From: Thermoplasmata archaeon
GTDB taxonomy: Archaea > Thermoplasmatota > Thermoplasmata > Thermoplasmatales > Thermoplasmataceae
NCBI GenBank assembly: GCA_021802165.1
Contig: JAKAAU010000096.1
Span: 1-6,351 of the forward strand
Direction of reading: 5' to 3'
DNA: 6,351 nucleotides
Shown: in pieces, positions 1-6,065 of the stretch
Layout of the letters: each line of letters opens with the position of its first letter
How positions within the stretch are numbered: the stretch's first letter is position 1
Position numbers and translations under genes: made by a program
Notes under the pieces: model-generated
The model's database searches: none
What the model was told of the DNA's origin: nothing
The model's input: only the letters and a program-made list of their open reading frames with translations

Positions 1-124
1 AGGGTTTTTTTATAATTATCTTCTATATTATTCACTTTAGAAGGTAATAGGTTAAATTATTATTAACTTTTTTCATGATTCTCTGGACTTAATGTTAATA
101 TATAAAATATAAATACCATATACT
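1..124. other. AT-rich left-edge intergenic region
   Basis: I see no gene here. A run of seven T at 5-11 could be the transcription end of a + strand gene lying left of the window. All three forward frames hit stops within the first 50 bases or so, so at most a few last codons of an upstream gene could be present. The right end carries the promoter of the TPR gene. Confidence 0.5.
95..108 (+). promoter_or_regulatory. TATA box of the TPR-protein gene
   Basis: TTAATATATAAAAT lies with its core TATATAAAA at 99-107, about 22 bases before the ATG at 125. In archaea the transcript starts roughly 22-27 bases downstream of the box centre, so the mRNA would begin at or next to the start codon (leaderless). 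No GGAGG or GGTGA-like site precedes the ATG, which agrees. Confidence 0.6.
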
Positions 125-811
125 ATGGCCGGAAATTATGTATATAATAAAGATGATGAAGCTGATGACTATAATGAGCGGGGAATATCGTACTTTAATG
201 TTACGCAGTATCCCGATGCAGTTAAGGAATTTACAAAGGCAATTAACCTGATTAAAACAGACCCTGATTATTATATAAACAGGGCACTTGCTTACTATTC
301 CATGCACATGTATAATGAAGCTATAAAAGATTGCAAGAGCGCAATAGCACTTAGTGCTGACAGGGGAGATTACCACAACACCCTCGGGTCTATTTATGAT
401 GATATGAACAGGTTCGATGATGCACTGGCAGAATTTGATGCTGCAATAAAAATCGAAGATGATGTGCCTGATTACTATTATAACAGGGGCAATGTTTACT
501 GGAGAAAGGGGGACAAAGACCTCGCACTTGAGGATTATAACAAGGCTGTTTATTTAAACAGCGCCGATCCGGTGTTTCTGTATAAAAGGTCCCAGATATA
601 CACGGAAATGGAGAAATACGAAGACGCGCTCGGAGATCTGGATGATTGCATTAAACTGGCAAGGAATCCTGAATATTACAAGGACGAGGCAAATATATAC
701 ATTAAAATGGGGAATAAGGAAAAAGCACTTCAGGCAGTGGACAATGCCCTGAAAAATTCTCCTGAAAATATCTCTTTGAAGGAATTAAAATCCAGAATCG
801 AGAAAATGTAA
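125..811 (+). CDS. TPR repeat protein, six repeats
   Basis: A 228-residue soluble protein made almost entirely of tetratricopeptide repeats. Six consecutive repeats of about 34 residues can be read, near residues 16-47, 48-80, 81-114, 115-148, 149-181 and 182-215. Typical positions are kept: Y/N-R-G/A at helix A (NERG, INRA, YNRG), the central G/Y positions, and A-[LIV] in helix B (DAVKEF, EAIKDC, DALAEF, LALEDY, DALGDL, KALQAV). There is no signal peptide or membrane segment, so it should be cytoplasmic. TPR arrays are protein-binding scaffolds; the partner cannot be told from the sequence, and no catalytic domain is fused. The ATG at 125 fits the TATA box, and the next in-frame Met is at residue 60, inside repeat 2, so the start is firm. 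The gene appears monocistronic, with its own promoter and a T-tract right after the stop. The TPR fold is confident; the biological role is unknown. Confidence 0.9.
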   Translation: MAGNYVYNKDDEADDYNERGISYFNVTQYPDAVKEFTKAINLIKTDPDYYINRALAYYSMHMYNEAIKDCKSAIALSADRGDYHNTLGSIYDDMNRFDDALAEFDAAIKIEDDVPDYYYNRGNVYWRKGDKDLALEDYNKAVYLNSADPVFLYKRSQIYTEMEKYEDALGDLDDCIKLARNPEYYKDEANIYIKMGNKEKALQAVDNALKNSPENISLKELKSRIEKM

Positions 812-814
812 TAA

Positions 815-821
815 TTTTTTT
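815..821 (+). terminator. T-tract terminator after the TPR gene
   Basis: Seven consecutive T begin three bases after the TAA stop. Archaeal RNA polymerase terminates at U-rich tracts without needing a hairpin, so this is a plausible end for the TPR transcript. A following AT-rich stretch may help. No stem-loop is seen. Confidence 0.4.
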
Positions 822-841
822 ATGAAGAAGGAAAATAAAAA

Positions 842-853
842 TTTTATATAAAA
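842..853 (+). promoter_or_regulatory. Perfect TATA palindrome upstream of the dehydrogenase
   Basis: TTTTATATAAAA is a perfect 12-bp palindrome containing TTTATATA, a textbook archaeal TATA box. Its centre lies about 62 bases before the ATG at 910, so it would give a leader of roughly 35-40 bases. Being symmetric, it could also serve the minus strand, although no gene lies that way. It is an alternative to the closer box at 882-889. Confidence 0.4.
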
Positions 854-881
854 TTATTTTAGGTATTTTCCATTAAATAAA

Positions 882-889
882 TTTAATAA
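882..889 (+). promoter_or_regulatory. Proximal TATA-like box of the dehydrogenase
   Basis: TTTAATAA is centred about 24 bases before the ATG at 910, the spacing expected for a leaderless transcript and the same geometry as the other genes here. It matches the consensus less well than the element at 842-853. No Shine-Dalgarno site is present ahead of the ATG, which favours this promoter. Confidence 0.45.
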
Positions 890-909
890 TGCGATGCCCA
901 TATTAATAT

Positions 910-1863
910 ATGAAAGCAATTGAGTTCGCAAAACCAGGCATAGAAAATGTAAATATTGTGGATAAAGACCTCTCAGGAGAAGGCATAAAGGTAAAAATAG
1001 CAAAGGCAGGGTTAAATCCACTGGATTACAATCTTATAGCTGGAAACATTGTATATAATGTATACCCTATGCCACATATTCCTGGTTCAGAGGTAATGGG
1101 AATTGCCATGGAAGATGGAAAACGGATACGCAAGGGGGATCGTGTAATAGTATACAATCGCGTTTTTGACAATGGCTGTGATATGTGCTACTCTGGAAAT
1201 GAACATTTATGCTACAATGGTGGGATATGGGGTGTTATAACCAACGGTGGCTATTCTGAGTATATAAAAATAGGGGAGCAAAATCTTTTCAGGGTTCCTG
1301 AGTCCATTGATGACAACACGGCTGTCAGCATCGGCATCGGGGCATTGACATCCTACAGATCGCTGAAACGTGCCAGGGCAGGGATAAACGATAAGATACT
1401 GGTATATGGTGCGGGAAATACAGGCATATTTACTGTGCAGATAGCACGCCAGATGGGTATGGATGTTTATGTATACTCCAGAAACAGGGAACTTGAAAGC
1501 CTTGGCATTAAGGTGCTGGATTCTGTCCCTGACGACTTCAAAGCTGATATTATTGTTAACCCGCTTGGAGGAAAACTTTTCGGAGATTCAATAAAGCATT
1601 TGAAGAGAAGAGGGAAAATAGTAACTTACGGGGTTTTAACCGGAAGAAACGCAGACCTTGACATAGCAAACGTTTACACTAATGAACTGGAAATAATAGG
1701 GTCAACCGGCGGGACAAGGAAAGATTTAACAGAACTTATGCAGATACTGGAAAAAAGTAATTTTCGCCTGCCCGTATACAAGGAATACAGTTTATGGGAT
1801 ATAAAAGATGCACTGCATGCATTTAAGGATAGGGTAAATGGGAGAATAGTTTTTAATTTATAA
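910..1863 (+). CDS. MDR-family alcohol/quinone dehydrogenase, catalytic zinc site lost
   Basis: A 317-residue medium-chain dehydrogenase/reductase, slightly short for the family (about 340). The GroES-like half covers residues 1-130 and the Rossmann half about 158-290. The nucleotide loop is G167-A-G-N-T-G172. The second strand ends in S190-R191 rather than Asp, which suggests NADP(H) over NAD (inference). The structural-zinc lobe is kept as D87, C90, C93 and C101, with the 3-3-8 spacing of Sulfolobus ADH, where the first ligand is Glu. The catalytic zinc ligands are absent: the usual Cys is N36 (in GLNPLDY, as in quinone oxidoreductases), the usual His of GHE is S60 (in PHIPGSE), and the third ligand position aligns near I143. 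It probably reduces or oxidises a carbonyl or quinone-like substrate without catalytic zinc; the substrate is unknown. The stop overlaps the convergent epimerase gene by 6 bases. Family assignment is strong, exact activity weak. Confidence 0.88.
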   Translation: MKAIEFAKPGIENVNIVDKDLSGEGIKVKIAKAGLNPLDYNLIAGNIVYNVYPMPHIPGSEVMGIAMEDGKRIRKGDRVIVYNRVFDNGCDMCYSGNEHLCYNGGIWGVITNGGYSEYIKIGEQNLFRVPESIDDNTAVSIGIGALTSYRSLKRARAGINDKILVYGAGNTGIFTVQIARQMGMDVYVYSRNRELESLGIKVLDSVPDDFKADIIVNPLGGKLFGDSIKHLKRRGKIVTYGVLTGRNADLDIANVYTNELEIIGSTGGTRKDLTELMQILEKSNFRLPVYKEYSLWDIKDALHAFKDRVNGRIVFNL

Positions 1864-2508
1864 AGATTTTAATTTTTTAATGCTTTCATTAATGCCATTT
1901 TTAAATATGTATGAAGCGGATACCAGTATATCTGCGCCAGCCTCTACGGCCAGTTTTCCCGTTTCATTATTTATTCCACCATCTATTTCTATTCTGGTAC
2001 TGTAATTATTTTCATCAATAAACTCTCTCAGTGCTTTAACCTTCTCAAGTGATTTTTCTATAAATTTCTGGCCTGAAAATCCTGGAAACACAGACATTAC
2101 AAGAACAATTTCACTACCCGGGATTAACTTATAAATTTTTTTTACATCAGTGTCCGGGTTTATGACAATGCCGTACCTTATGTTCTCGTCCTGAAACTTT
2201 TTTATTAAATTAATGACCTCAATAGGCGTTTCATAATGTATTAAAAGAACATCCGCTCCAGCATTTATGAACGATTTATAATAGCGGTCCGGGCGTTCTA
2301 TCATAAGATGGCAATCAAGCCTGAGATTCGTGCCCTTTCTTATTGCAGCAACAAGGTCAGGCCCCATAGTTATATTATCTACAAAATGGCCATCCATAAT
2401 GTCAAGATGAAAAGACCCTGCACCAGCATCCTGGCATTCCTTAATCTGGGTTCCGAGTTCCAGAAGGTTACTGGAGATTATTGATGGAGAAATTTCCATG
2501 TTATTCAC
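1858..2508 (-). CDS. rpe: Ribulose-phosphate 3-epimerase
   Basis: A cytosolic TIM-barrel enzyme interconverting D-ribulose 5-phosphate and D-xylulose 5-phosphate in the non-oxidative pentose phosphate pathway. Counting from the GTG at 2508 (216 residues, normal length), the N-terminal strand motif ISPSIISSN is followed by the signature FHLDIMDGHFVDNIT at 33-47. All four metal-site residues are present: H34, D36, H67 (in LDCHLM) and D176 (in IEIDGGIN). MSVFPGFSGQKF at 138-149 is the phosphate-side loop. Unusual changes are D44 for the common Pro, F141 for the common Asn, and A198 where most members have Gly in the GS phosphate-binding motif. The start is uncertain: GTG at 2508 has a TATA-like box 26 bases upstream, while ATG at 2499 gives 213 residues and the more typical M-x-I-S-P beginning, with only a weak GTGA upstream. 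A relative such as allulose-6-phosphate epimerase is less likely. No pathway genes are adjacent. Confidence 0.92.
   Translation of the reverse strand: MNNMEISPSIISSNLLELGTQIKECQDAGAGSFHLDIMDGHFVDNITMGPDLVAAIRKGTNLRLDCHLMIERPDRYYKSFINAGADVLLIHYETPIEVINLIKKFQDENIRYGIVINPDTDVKKIYKLIPGSEIVLVMSVFPGFSGQKFIEKSLEKVKALREFIDENNYSTRIEIDGGINNETGKLAVEAGADILVSASYIFKNGINESIKKLKSL
1867..1878 (+). terminator. T-tracts after the dehydrogenase stop
   Basis: Four T, two A and six T follow the TAA at 1861-1863. They could end the dehydrogenase transcript on the + strand. They lie inside the 3' end of the convergent epimerase gene, where they encode its lysine-rich C-terminus, so the resemblance may be partly coding constraint. 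Confidence 0.3.
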
Positions 2509-2528
2509 AACATAGAATTATATGGTAT

Positions 2529-2538
2529 GATTTATTCT
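2529..2538 (-). promoter_or_regulatory. TATA-like box of rpe
   Basis: Read on the minus strand this is AGAATAAATC within an A-rich stretch, centred about 25 bases before the GTG at 2508. That spacing supports a leaderless transcript beginning at the GTG. A second candidate, CATATAATT near 2516-2524, lies about 21 bases before the ATG at 2499. The sequence cannot decide between them. Confidence 0.35.
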
Positions 2539-2562
2539 TTTTTATTGTTCCTGGGTTGACAT

Positions 2563-2581
2563 CAGGTTAAAATTGTACCTG
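2563..2581. repeat. 19-bp imperfect palindrome, possible operator
   Basis: CAGGTTAAAATTGTACCTG has perfect 5-base arms (CAGGT and ACCTG) and further internal matches, giving 14 of 18 paired positions around a central base. Its size and A/T-rich centre resemble binding sites of dimeric winged-helix regulators of the Lrp/AsnC type. It lies just upstream of the rpe TATA-like box and about 90-108 bases before the transporter start. That it is an operator is inference. Confidence 0.35.
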
Positions 2582-2643
2582 TTATATATTCAGTAATATC
2601 AAAGGAGCAAGGGGCAATTTTTAAAAATTTTTTTGATGAGTTT

Positions 2644-2653
2644 CTATTTATAA
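2644..2653 (+). promoter_or_regulatory. TATA box of the MMPL transporter gene
   Basis: CTATTTATAA is centred about 22 bases before the ATG at 2671, again consistent with a leaderless or near-leaderless mRNA. The purine-rich GGAGCAAGGGG at 2604-2614 is too far from the start codon to act as a ribosome binding site. Confidence 0.5.
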
Positions 2654-2670
2654 CCAGAACATTCCATATT

Positions 2671-5265
2671 ATGTCCCTGACTCAAAAAATAAGGAAGAAG
2701 CGGATACTGGTGGTAATAATATGGGTGGTTATACTGCTGCTTATGATCCCGGCAGTTCTCGGCTATTCTGGCTTTTTAACATATTCAACCACAACAAATG
2801 TGAGTTCACATGCAGAATCAACAATAGCAAATAAAATTGTATCTGAAAAGTACCAGCAAAATTCCACGTTGATTGTAGTTATAAACAGCACATACTATCA
2901 AAATTTAAGTTCTTCCGATACGGCAAAATCAATTCTCGCTTTCCAGAGCAGTTTAAATTCCTCAAGTCTCAAATATTTTAGCGGTTCCCAATCCATTTAC
3001 AGTGCATATATGACCGCTATAAACAAAGAATTCAATAAATCTAATATCGAAAATATTAGAGATGCCTATTCCGGTATAAATGCCACGTCACATGATATTT
3101 TCAGTTTCCCATCAAATTTTTATGCCCACTGGGAAATTAACTCATTTGCAAACAGCTCTATTTATACAGCGGCTGAATCCTCAGGTTACAATAATTCCAA
3201 CTCCTACGAACATGACTTCATATCTTCTATTAATAATACTACAGGGTCTCCATTTGGGAGGGTTAGCTCGGCTATACAGAATTCATATCAGGCAATAAAA
3301 ACTCCATATACTAATATCGTTTACAGTACATTTACAATAAATAACTACAGCAATTCTGGTAGTCTTGTTAATGCAACAGCATTCTATCTGTCAGAAAATG
3401 GAATTTACATTAACAACTATATGGCCTCAGCAGCAATACATAGCAATGATCCTGGAAAATACTACCTTTACCATTATGGATTGTTGAATGTTCCTTCTTA
3501 CCTGAAGAAAGAATATATGGCCGGTGATATAGGCATAATAAATGTTATTTTCACTGTTAAAAGTGGAACTGATATAGTCGGTGGCAAAACTGCAGGTGAA
3601 TTGGCAACACCTGCAGTTGAAAATGTTGCTGGCAAGGATCTAAACCATGCACTTATAACAGGAAATGGCGCCATTTCATATGAAACATCAAAGGAAACTG
3701 CAAAGGCTGGTTTTGCTTTCGGCTTAATCTTTATATTTCTTGCTATAGCCATATTTATAACACTTGTATCATGGAAATCTGCTATCCTGGTATTTATGAT
3801 ATCAGGCATTGCACTCCTACTTGGATACACTTCTGAATACCTCTCAGGGCTTCTATTCCACCATGTCAGTTTTATTGTAAACTATACATTGACTGCTGTT
3901 ATTTTAGGTGTATCTGCGGATTACTTTGTATTCATAGTTTCAAGGTACCGCGAAAGTTTACGGGCCGGGAAAACTGAGGATGAGGCTTTCGGTGAAGCGG
4001 TTAGCAAATCTGGAAAATCTGTAACCATAAGCGGTTTAACTGTGGCATTTAGCCTCTTTACATTCTACTTTATTCCGGGTTTCAGGTCATGGGGGACATC
4101 ACTACTATTTGCTGTAATATTCACAATCATACTGGAAACAACATTATTGCCGGCAGCAATGTCGTTCTTTGGAAAGAAATTATTCATGGCTTACGGGATG
4201 AAAAAAATAGGAAAAGACGATGTTAAGAACTCCATCTTCTACAAAATTGCTGGCAGGTCCGTAAGGCATAAAATACTGGTTATAGCAATAATAGGAATTC
4301 TAGGTGCATCAGGCATATACGGCTTTCTGGCTGTCCCAACATCCTATAATTTCAACACAGGCCTCCCTCAGAGCCTTTCTTCTGTTCATGCAGAAACTGA
4401 AATAAACAATAACTTCGGCGATTCCCATCTATATCCTGTATACGACGTTGTGAACCTCAGCAAAACAACAAATGCCAATTCAACCCTGTTAAGTGATGCA
4501 AAGTACCTGTTCAATACCAGCGGTGTCACATCAGTTTACGGGCCATTTGCCGCAGGCAAGAATGTTACAGACAATAATATTACTTCCTATATAATCAATG
4601 GGAAATATGCTGTATTTACAGTATATCTGAAGTATAACCCCTATAGTAAAAATGCCATTAACACAGTTACTGAGATGAGGAGCAGCAATAATTTCATAGT
4701 TGGCGGGTTGACATCCACCATTATAGACGAAAAAAATGCCAATTCAAGGATATATACTGAACTGGAAGTTCTTATTGTTGCCGTGATCGGATTAATTATA
4801 GGAATATCGTTTAAATCATGGAAATATCCATTTATATCACTCATTGGCGTATTCTTCAGTGTCGCATGGACAACTTCTATACTATACTTTATTTCAACTT
4901 ATCTATTGCATGAGGCATTGATCTATTTAATACCAATAATACTGTTCATCATATTATTCTCGCTCGGCAATGATTACACCGTCTTTATAATATCGAGAAT
5001 CAGGGAGGAACAGAAAGAAAAGAAAAACGATGAAGCAATAAAACACGGAATCGGGTATTCAGGAAAGGTTGTTACATCCCTAGGCCTTATTCTTGCAGTT
5101 TCACTCGGTTCATTAAGCATTATACCTGTGGCTTTTCTTGAAGAACTGGGCATAGCATTTATAATATCACTGCTCATAGACACATTTATTATAAGGAATA
5201 TTTACTTCCCGGCAATGATATCTATACTTTTCAGGGATAAAAATCATAATCATAAACAACCATAA
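2671..5265 (+). CDS. MMPL/RND-family membrane transporter
   Basis: An 864-residue protein with the twofold MMPL/RND plan and about 12 membrane segments: 12-31, 346-366, 370-388, 401-424, 451-470, 475-497, then 535-554, 699-717, 721-745, 748-773, 800-820 and 824-850. Each half has the family motif, SADYFVFIVSRYRE at 415-428 and GNDYTVFIISRIRE at 766-779. D417-Y418 and D768-Y769 match the Asp-Tyr pairs that relay protons in MmpL3-type transporters, so proton-driven export of lipids or other hydrophobic compounds is the likely role; the substrate is unknown. Two large outside loops follow segments 1 and 7 (about 310 and 140 residues). They are rich in Asn, Ser, Thr and Tyr and poor in charge, with 13 and 5 N-x-S/T sequons, suggesting heavy N-glycosylation at acid pH. 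A basic N-terminus (KIRKKR) precedes segment 1. The 3' end overlaps the convergent regulator gene by 35 bases. SecDF-like or patched-like relatives are less likely. Confidence 0.9.
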   Translation: MSLTQKIRKKRILVVIIWVVILLLMIPAVLGYSGFLTYSTTTNVSSHAESTIANKIVSEKYQQNSTLIVVINSTYYQNLSSSDTAKSILAFQSSLNSSSLKYFSGSQSIYSAYMTAINKEFNKSNIENIRDAYSGINATSHDIFSFPSNFYAHWEINSFANSSIYTAAESSGYNNSNSYEHDFISSINNTTGSPFGRVSSAIQNSYQAIKTPYTNIVYSTFTINNYSNSGSLVNATAFYLSENGIYINNYMASAAIHSNDPGKYYLYHYGLLNVPSYLKKEYMAGDIGIINVIFTVKSGTDIVGGKTAGELATPAVENVAGKDLNHALITGNGAISYETSKETAKAGFAFGLIFIFLAIAIFITLVSWKSAILVFMISGIALLLGYTSEYLSGLLFHHVSFIVNYTLTAVILGVSADYFVFIVSRYRESLRAGKTEDEAFGEAVSKSGKSVTISGLTVAFSLFTFYFIPGFRSWGTSLLFAVIFTIILETTLLPAAMSFFGKKLFMAYGMKKIGKDDVKNSIFYKIAGRSVRHKILVIAIIGILGASGIYGFLAVPTSYNFNTGLPQSLSSVHAETEINNNFGDSHLYPVYDVVNLSKTTNANSTLLSDAKYLFNTSGVTSVYGPFAAGKNVTDNNITSYIINGKYAVFTVYLKYNPYSKNAINTVTEMRSSNNFIVGGLTSTIIDEKNANSRIYTELEVLIVAVIGLIIGISFKSWKYPFISLIGVFFSVAWTTSILYFISTYLLHEALIYLIPIILFIILFSLGNDYTVFIISRIREEQKEKKNDEAIKHGIGYSGKVVTSLGLILAVSLGSLSIIPVAFLEELGIAFIISLLIDTFIIRNIYFPAMISILFRDKNHNHKQP

Positions 5266-6007
5266 CCTCTGCATTTTTATCTTTTTTTCTTATATTATCG
5301 ATTAATTTTTTGGCGCTTTCCAGTGAATCTGTGATTGTAATTGCAAACCCTGAACCGGGGCTATAGGCTATAAGCAGCCTGCTATCTATAATAGAGCTAA
5401 ATTCTTCTATTGTTGATGAGAATATGGCAATTAAAACTATATTCACCATCCTTAAATTTATCTTCGGAATGATAGATATTATTCCGTTTTCAAGCATATA
5501 ATCTATCCTTCTCTTGACTGTGCTACTTTTTCTTTCAAGCCTGTCTGCTATATTAACTGCACTTGCAAGCGGATCCTTTGACAATTCATCTAAAATTTCT
5601 TTATCCAGTGCTGACAGCTCAAATTTTTTACCTGAAACAGGGGCTTCATACCTCATAAACGGTTTTCCCAGGTAAGAGCACAGGTTTTCTATCCTATCAT
5701 TCAGTTCTTCTTCTTTGCCAGAAAGCCCATATACTGTAATTTTTTCAAGGCACATTATTTTAGCGTTTACCGGTTCTGGATACGGCGCATCATTTTCAAA
5801 TGCCAGATATACGGATTTCATTCCAAGTTTTTCATAATTAATACGCAGAAAGTATTTTTCTATAATGCTTTTAAATTTCATATTTTTAAGCCTGTAATAT
5901 ATTACCTGCTCACTCAATTCCAGCTTTGACCCCAGTTCTGTTAATGTTTGCCTCGGATTCTTAATAATATTTACTAGTATGCTGCTATCCATTTCATCCA
6001 TATGCAT
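5231..6007 (-). CDS. Tandem Lrp/AsnC-like transcriptional regulator
   Basis: A 258-residue protein that reads as two Lrp/AsnC-type units in series; ordinary members are about 140-160 residues with one unit. Unit 1 has a winged helix-turn-helix at about 4-60 (DEMDSSILVNIIKNPRQTL, then LSEQVIYYRLKNM as the recognition region) and a short ferredoxin-like part at 62-120. Unit 2 has a second winged helix at 131-188 (LSALDKEILDELSKDPLAS, then KSSTVKRRIDYMLENGII) and a RAM-like alpha/beta part at 189-258. The G-x-x-D ligand-loop signature of classical Lrp is not clear: it reads SPGSGF in unit 2, so an amino-acid effector is uncertain. Siroheme decarboxylase subunits share this fold, but the double helix-turn-helix favours DNA binding. 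The ATG at 6007 fits the TATA box, while Mets 3 and 6 are alternatives. Autoregulation through the inverted repeat at 6048-6065, or control of the convergent transporter, is inferred. Confidence 0.8.
   Translation of the reverse strand: MHMDEMDSSILVNIIKNPRQTLTELGSKLELSEQVIYYRLKNMKFKSIIEKYFLRINYEKLGMKSVYLAFENDAPYPEPVNAKIMCLEKITVYGLSGKEEELNDRIENLCSYLGKPFMRYEAPVSGKKFELSALDKEILDELSKDPLASAVNIADRLERKSSTVKRRIDYMLENGIISIIPKINLRMVNIVLIAIFSSTIEEFSSIIDSRLLIAYSPGSGFAITITDSLESAKKLIDNIRKKDKNAEVMVVYDYDFYP
5274..5288 (+). terminator. T-tracts after the transporter stop
   Basis: T5 at 5274-5278 and T7 at 5282-5288 lie 9-23 bases past the transporter's TAA. They are a plausible archaeal U-tract terminator for the + strand. 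They lie inside the convergent regulator gene, where they encode the Lys-rich RKKDKN segment. Confidence 0.35.
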
Positions 6008-6023
6008 GTCTTAATACCAGGAT

Positions 6024-6037
6024 GTATTATATTATTT
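6024..6037 (-). promoter_or_regulatory. TATA box of the tandem Lrp-like gene
   Basis: On the minus strand this reads AAATAATATAATAC, centred about 24 bases before the ATG at 6007. It fits the leaderless pattern of the other genes and supports the first of three closely spaced Met codons as the start. Confidence 0.55.
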
Positions 6038-6047
6038 CTATTGATAA

Positions 6048-6065
6048 ATATCCAGAGTTGGATAT
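6048..6065. repeat. Inverted repeat next to the regulator promoter, putative operator
   Basis: ATATCCAGAGTTGGATAT has perfect 7-base arms (ATATCCA and TGGATAT) around a 4-base spacer. It starts about 11 bases upstream of the TATA box of the tandem Lrp-like gene. Such sites next to their own gene are typical for Lrp-family autoregulation, so it is the best operator candidate in the window. Binding is inferred, not shown. Confidence 0.5.

Larger units (their letters stand above)
2509..2670. promoter_or_regulatory. Divergent promoter region, epimerase/transporter
   Basis: This 162-base AT-rich region separates divergently transcribed rpe (-) and the MMPL transporter (+). It holds a TATA-like box for each side (entered separately), a 19-bp imperfect palindrome at 2563-2581 nearer the rpe side, and an A/T block around 2617-2634. 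No small gene is evident. Confidence 0.6.

Noticed and set aside
95..376. Minus-strand open frame of 93 codons opposite the TPR gene
   Set aside because: It lies antisense to a well-supported TPR coding region, and its Ile/Tyr/Cys-rich product resembles no family I know. It is a coding shadow.
910..2508. Dehydrogenase and epimerase as a sugar-pathway operon
   Set aside because: They are on opposite strands and converge, so they are not co-transcribed. No shared substrate can be inferred.
2604..2614. Purine-rich GGAGCAAGGGG as a Shine-Dalgarno site
   Set aside because: It lies nearly 60 bases before the transporter ATG and is not next to any start codon.
3080..3298. + strand open frame of 72 codons in another frame of the transporter gene
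   Set aside because: It lies wholly inside the transporter gene, with low-complexity Pro/Thr/His composition and no promoter. It is a shadow.
3498..5183. Three minus-strand open frames (3498-3830, 4641-4844, 4974-5183) opposite the transporter
   Set aside because: They are antisense to conserved MMPL coding sequence, including both Asp-Tyr motif regions or nearby segments. No family resemblance or promoter was seen.
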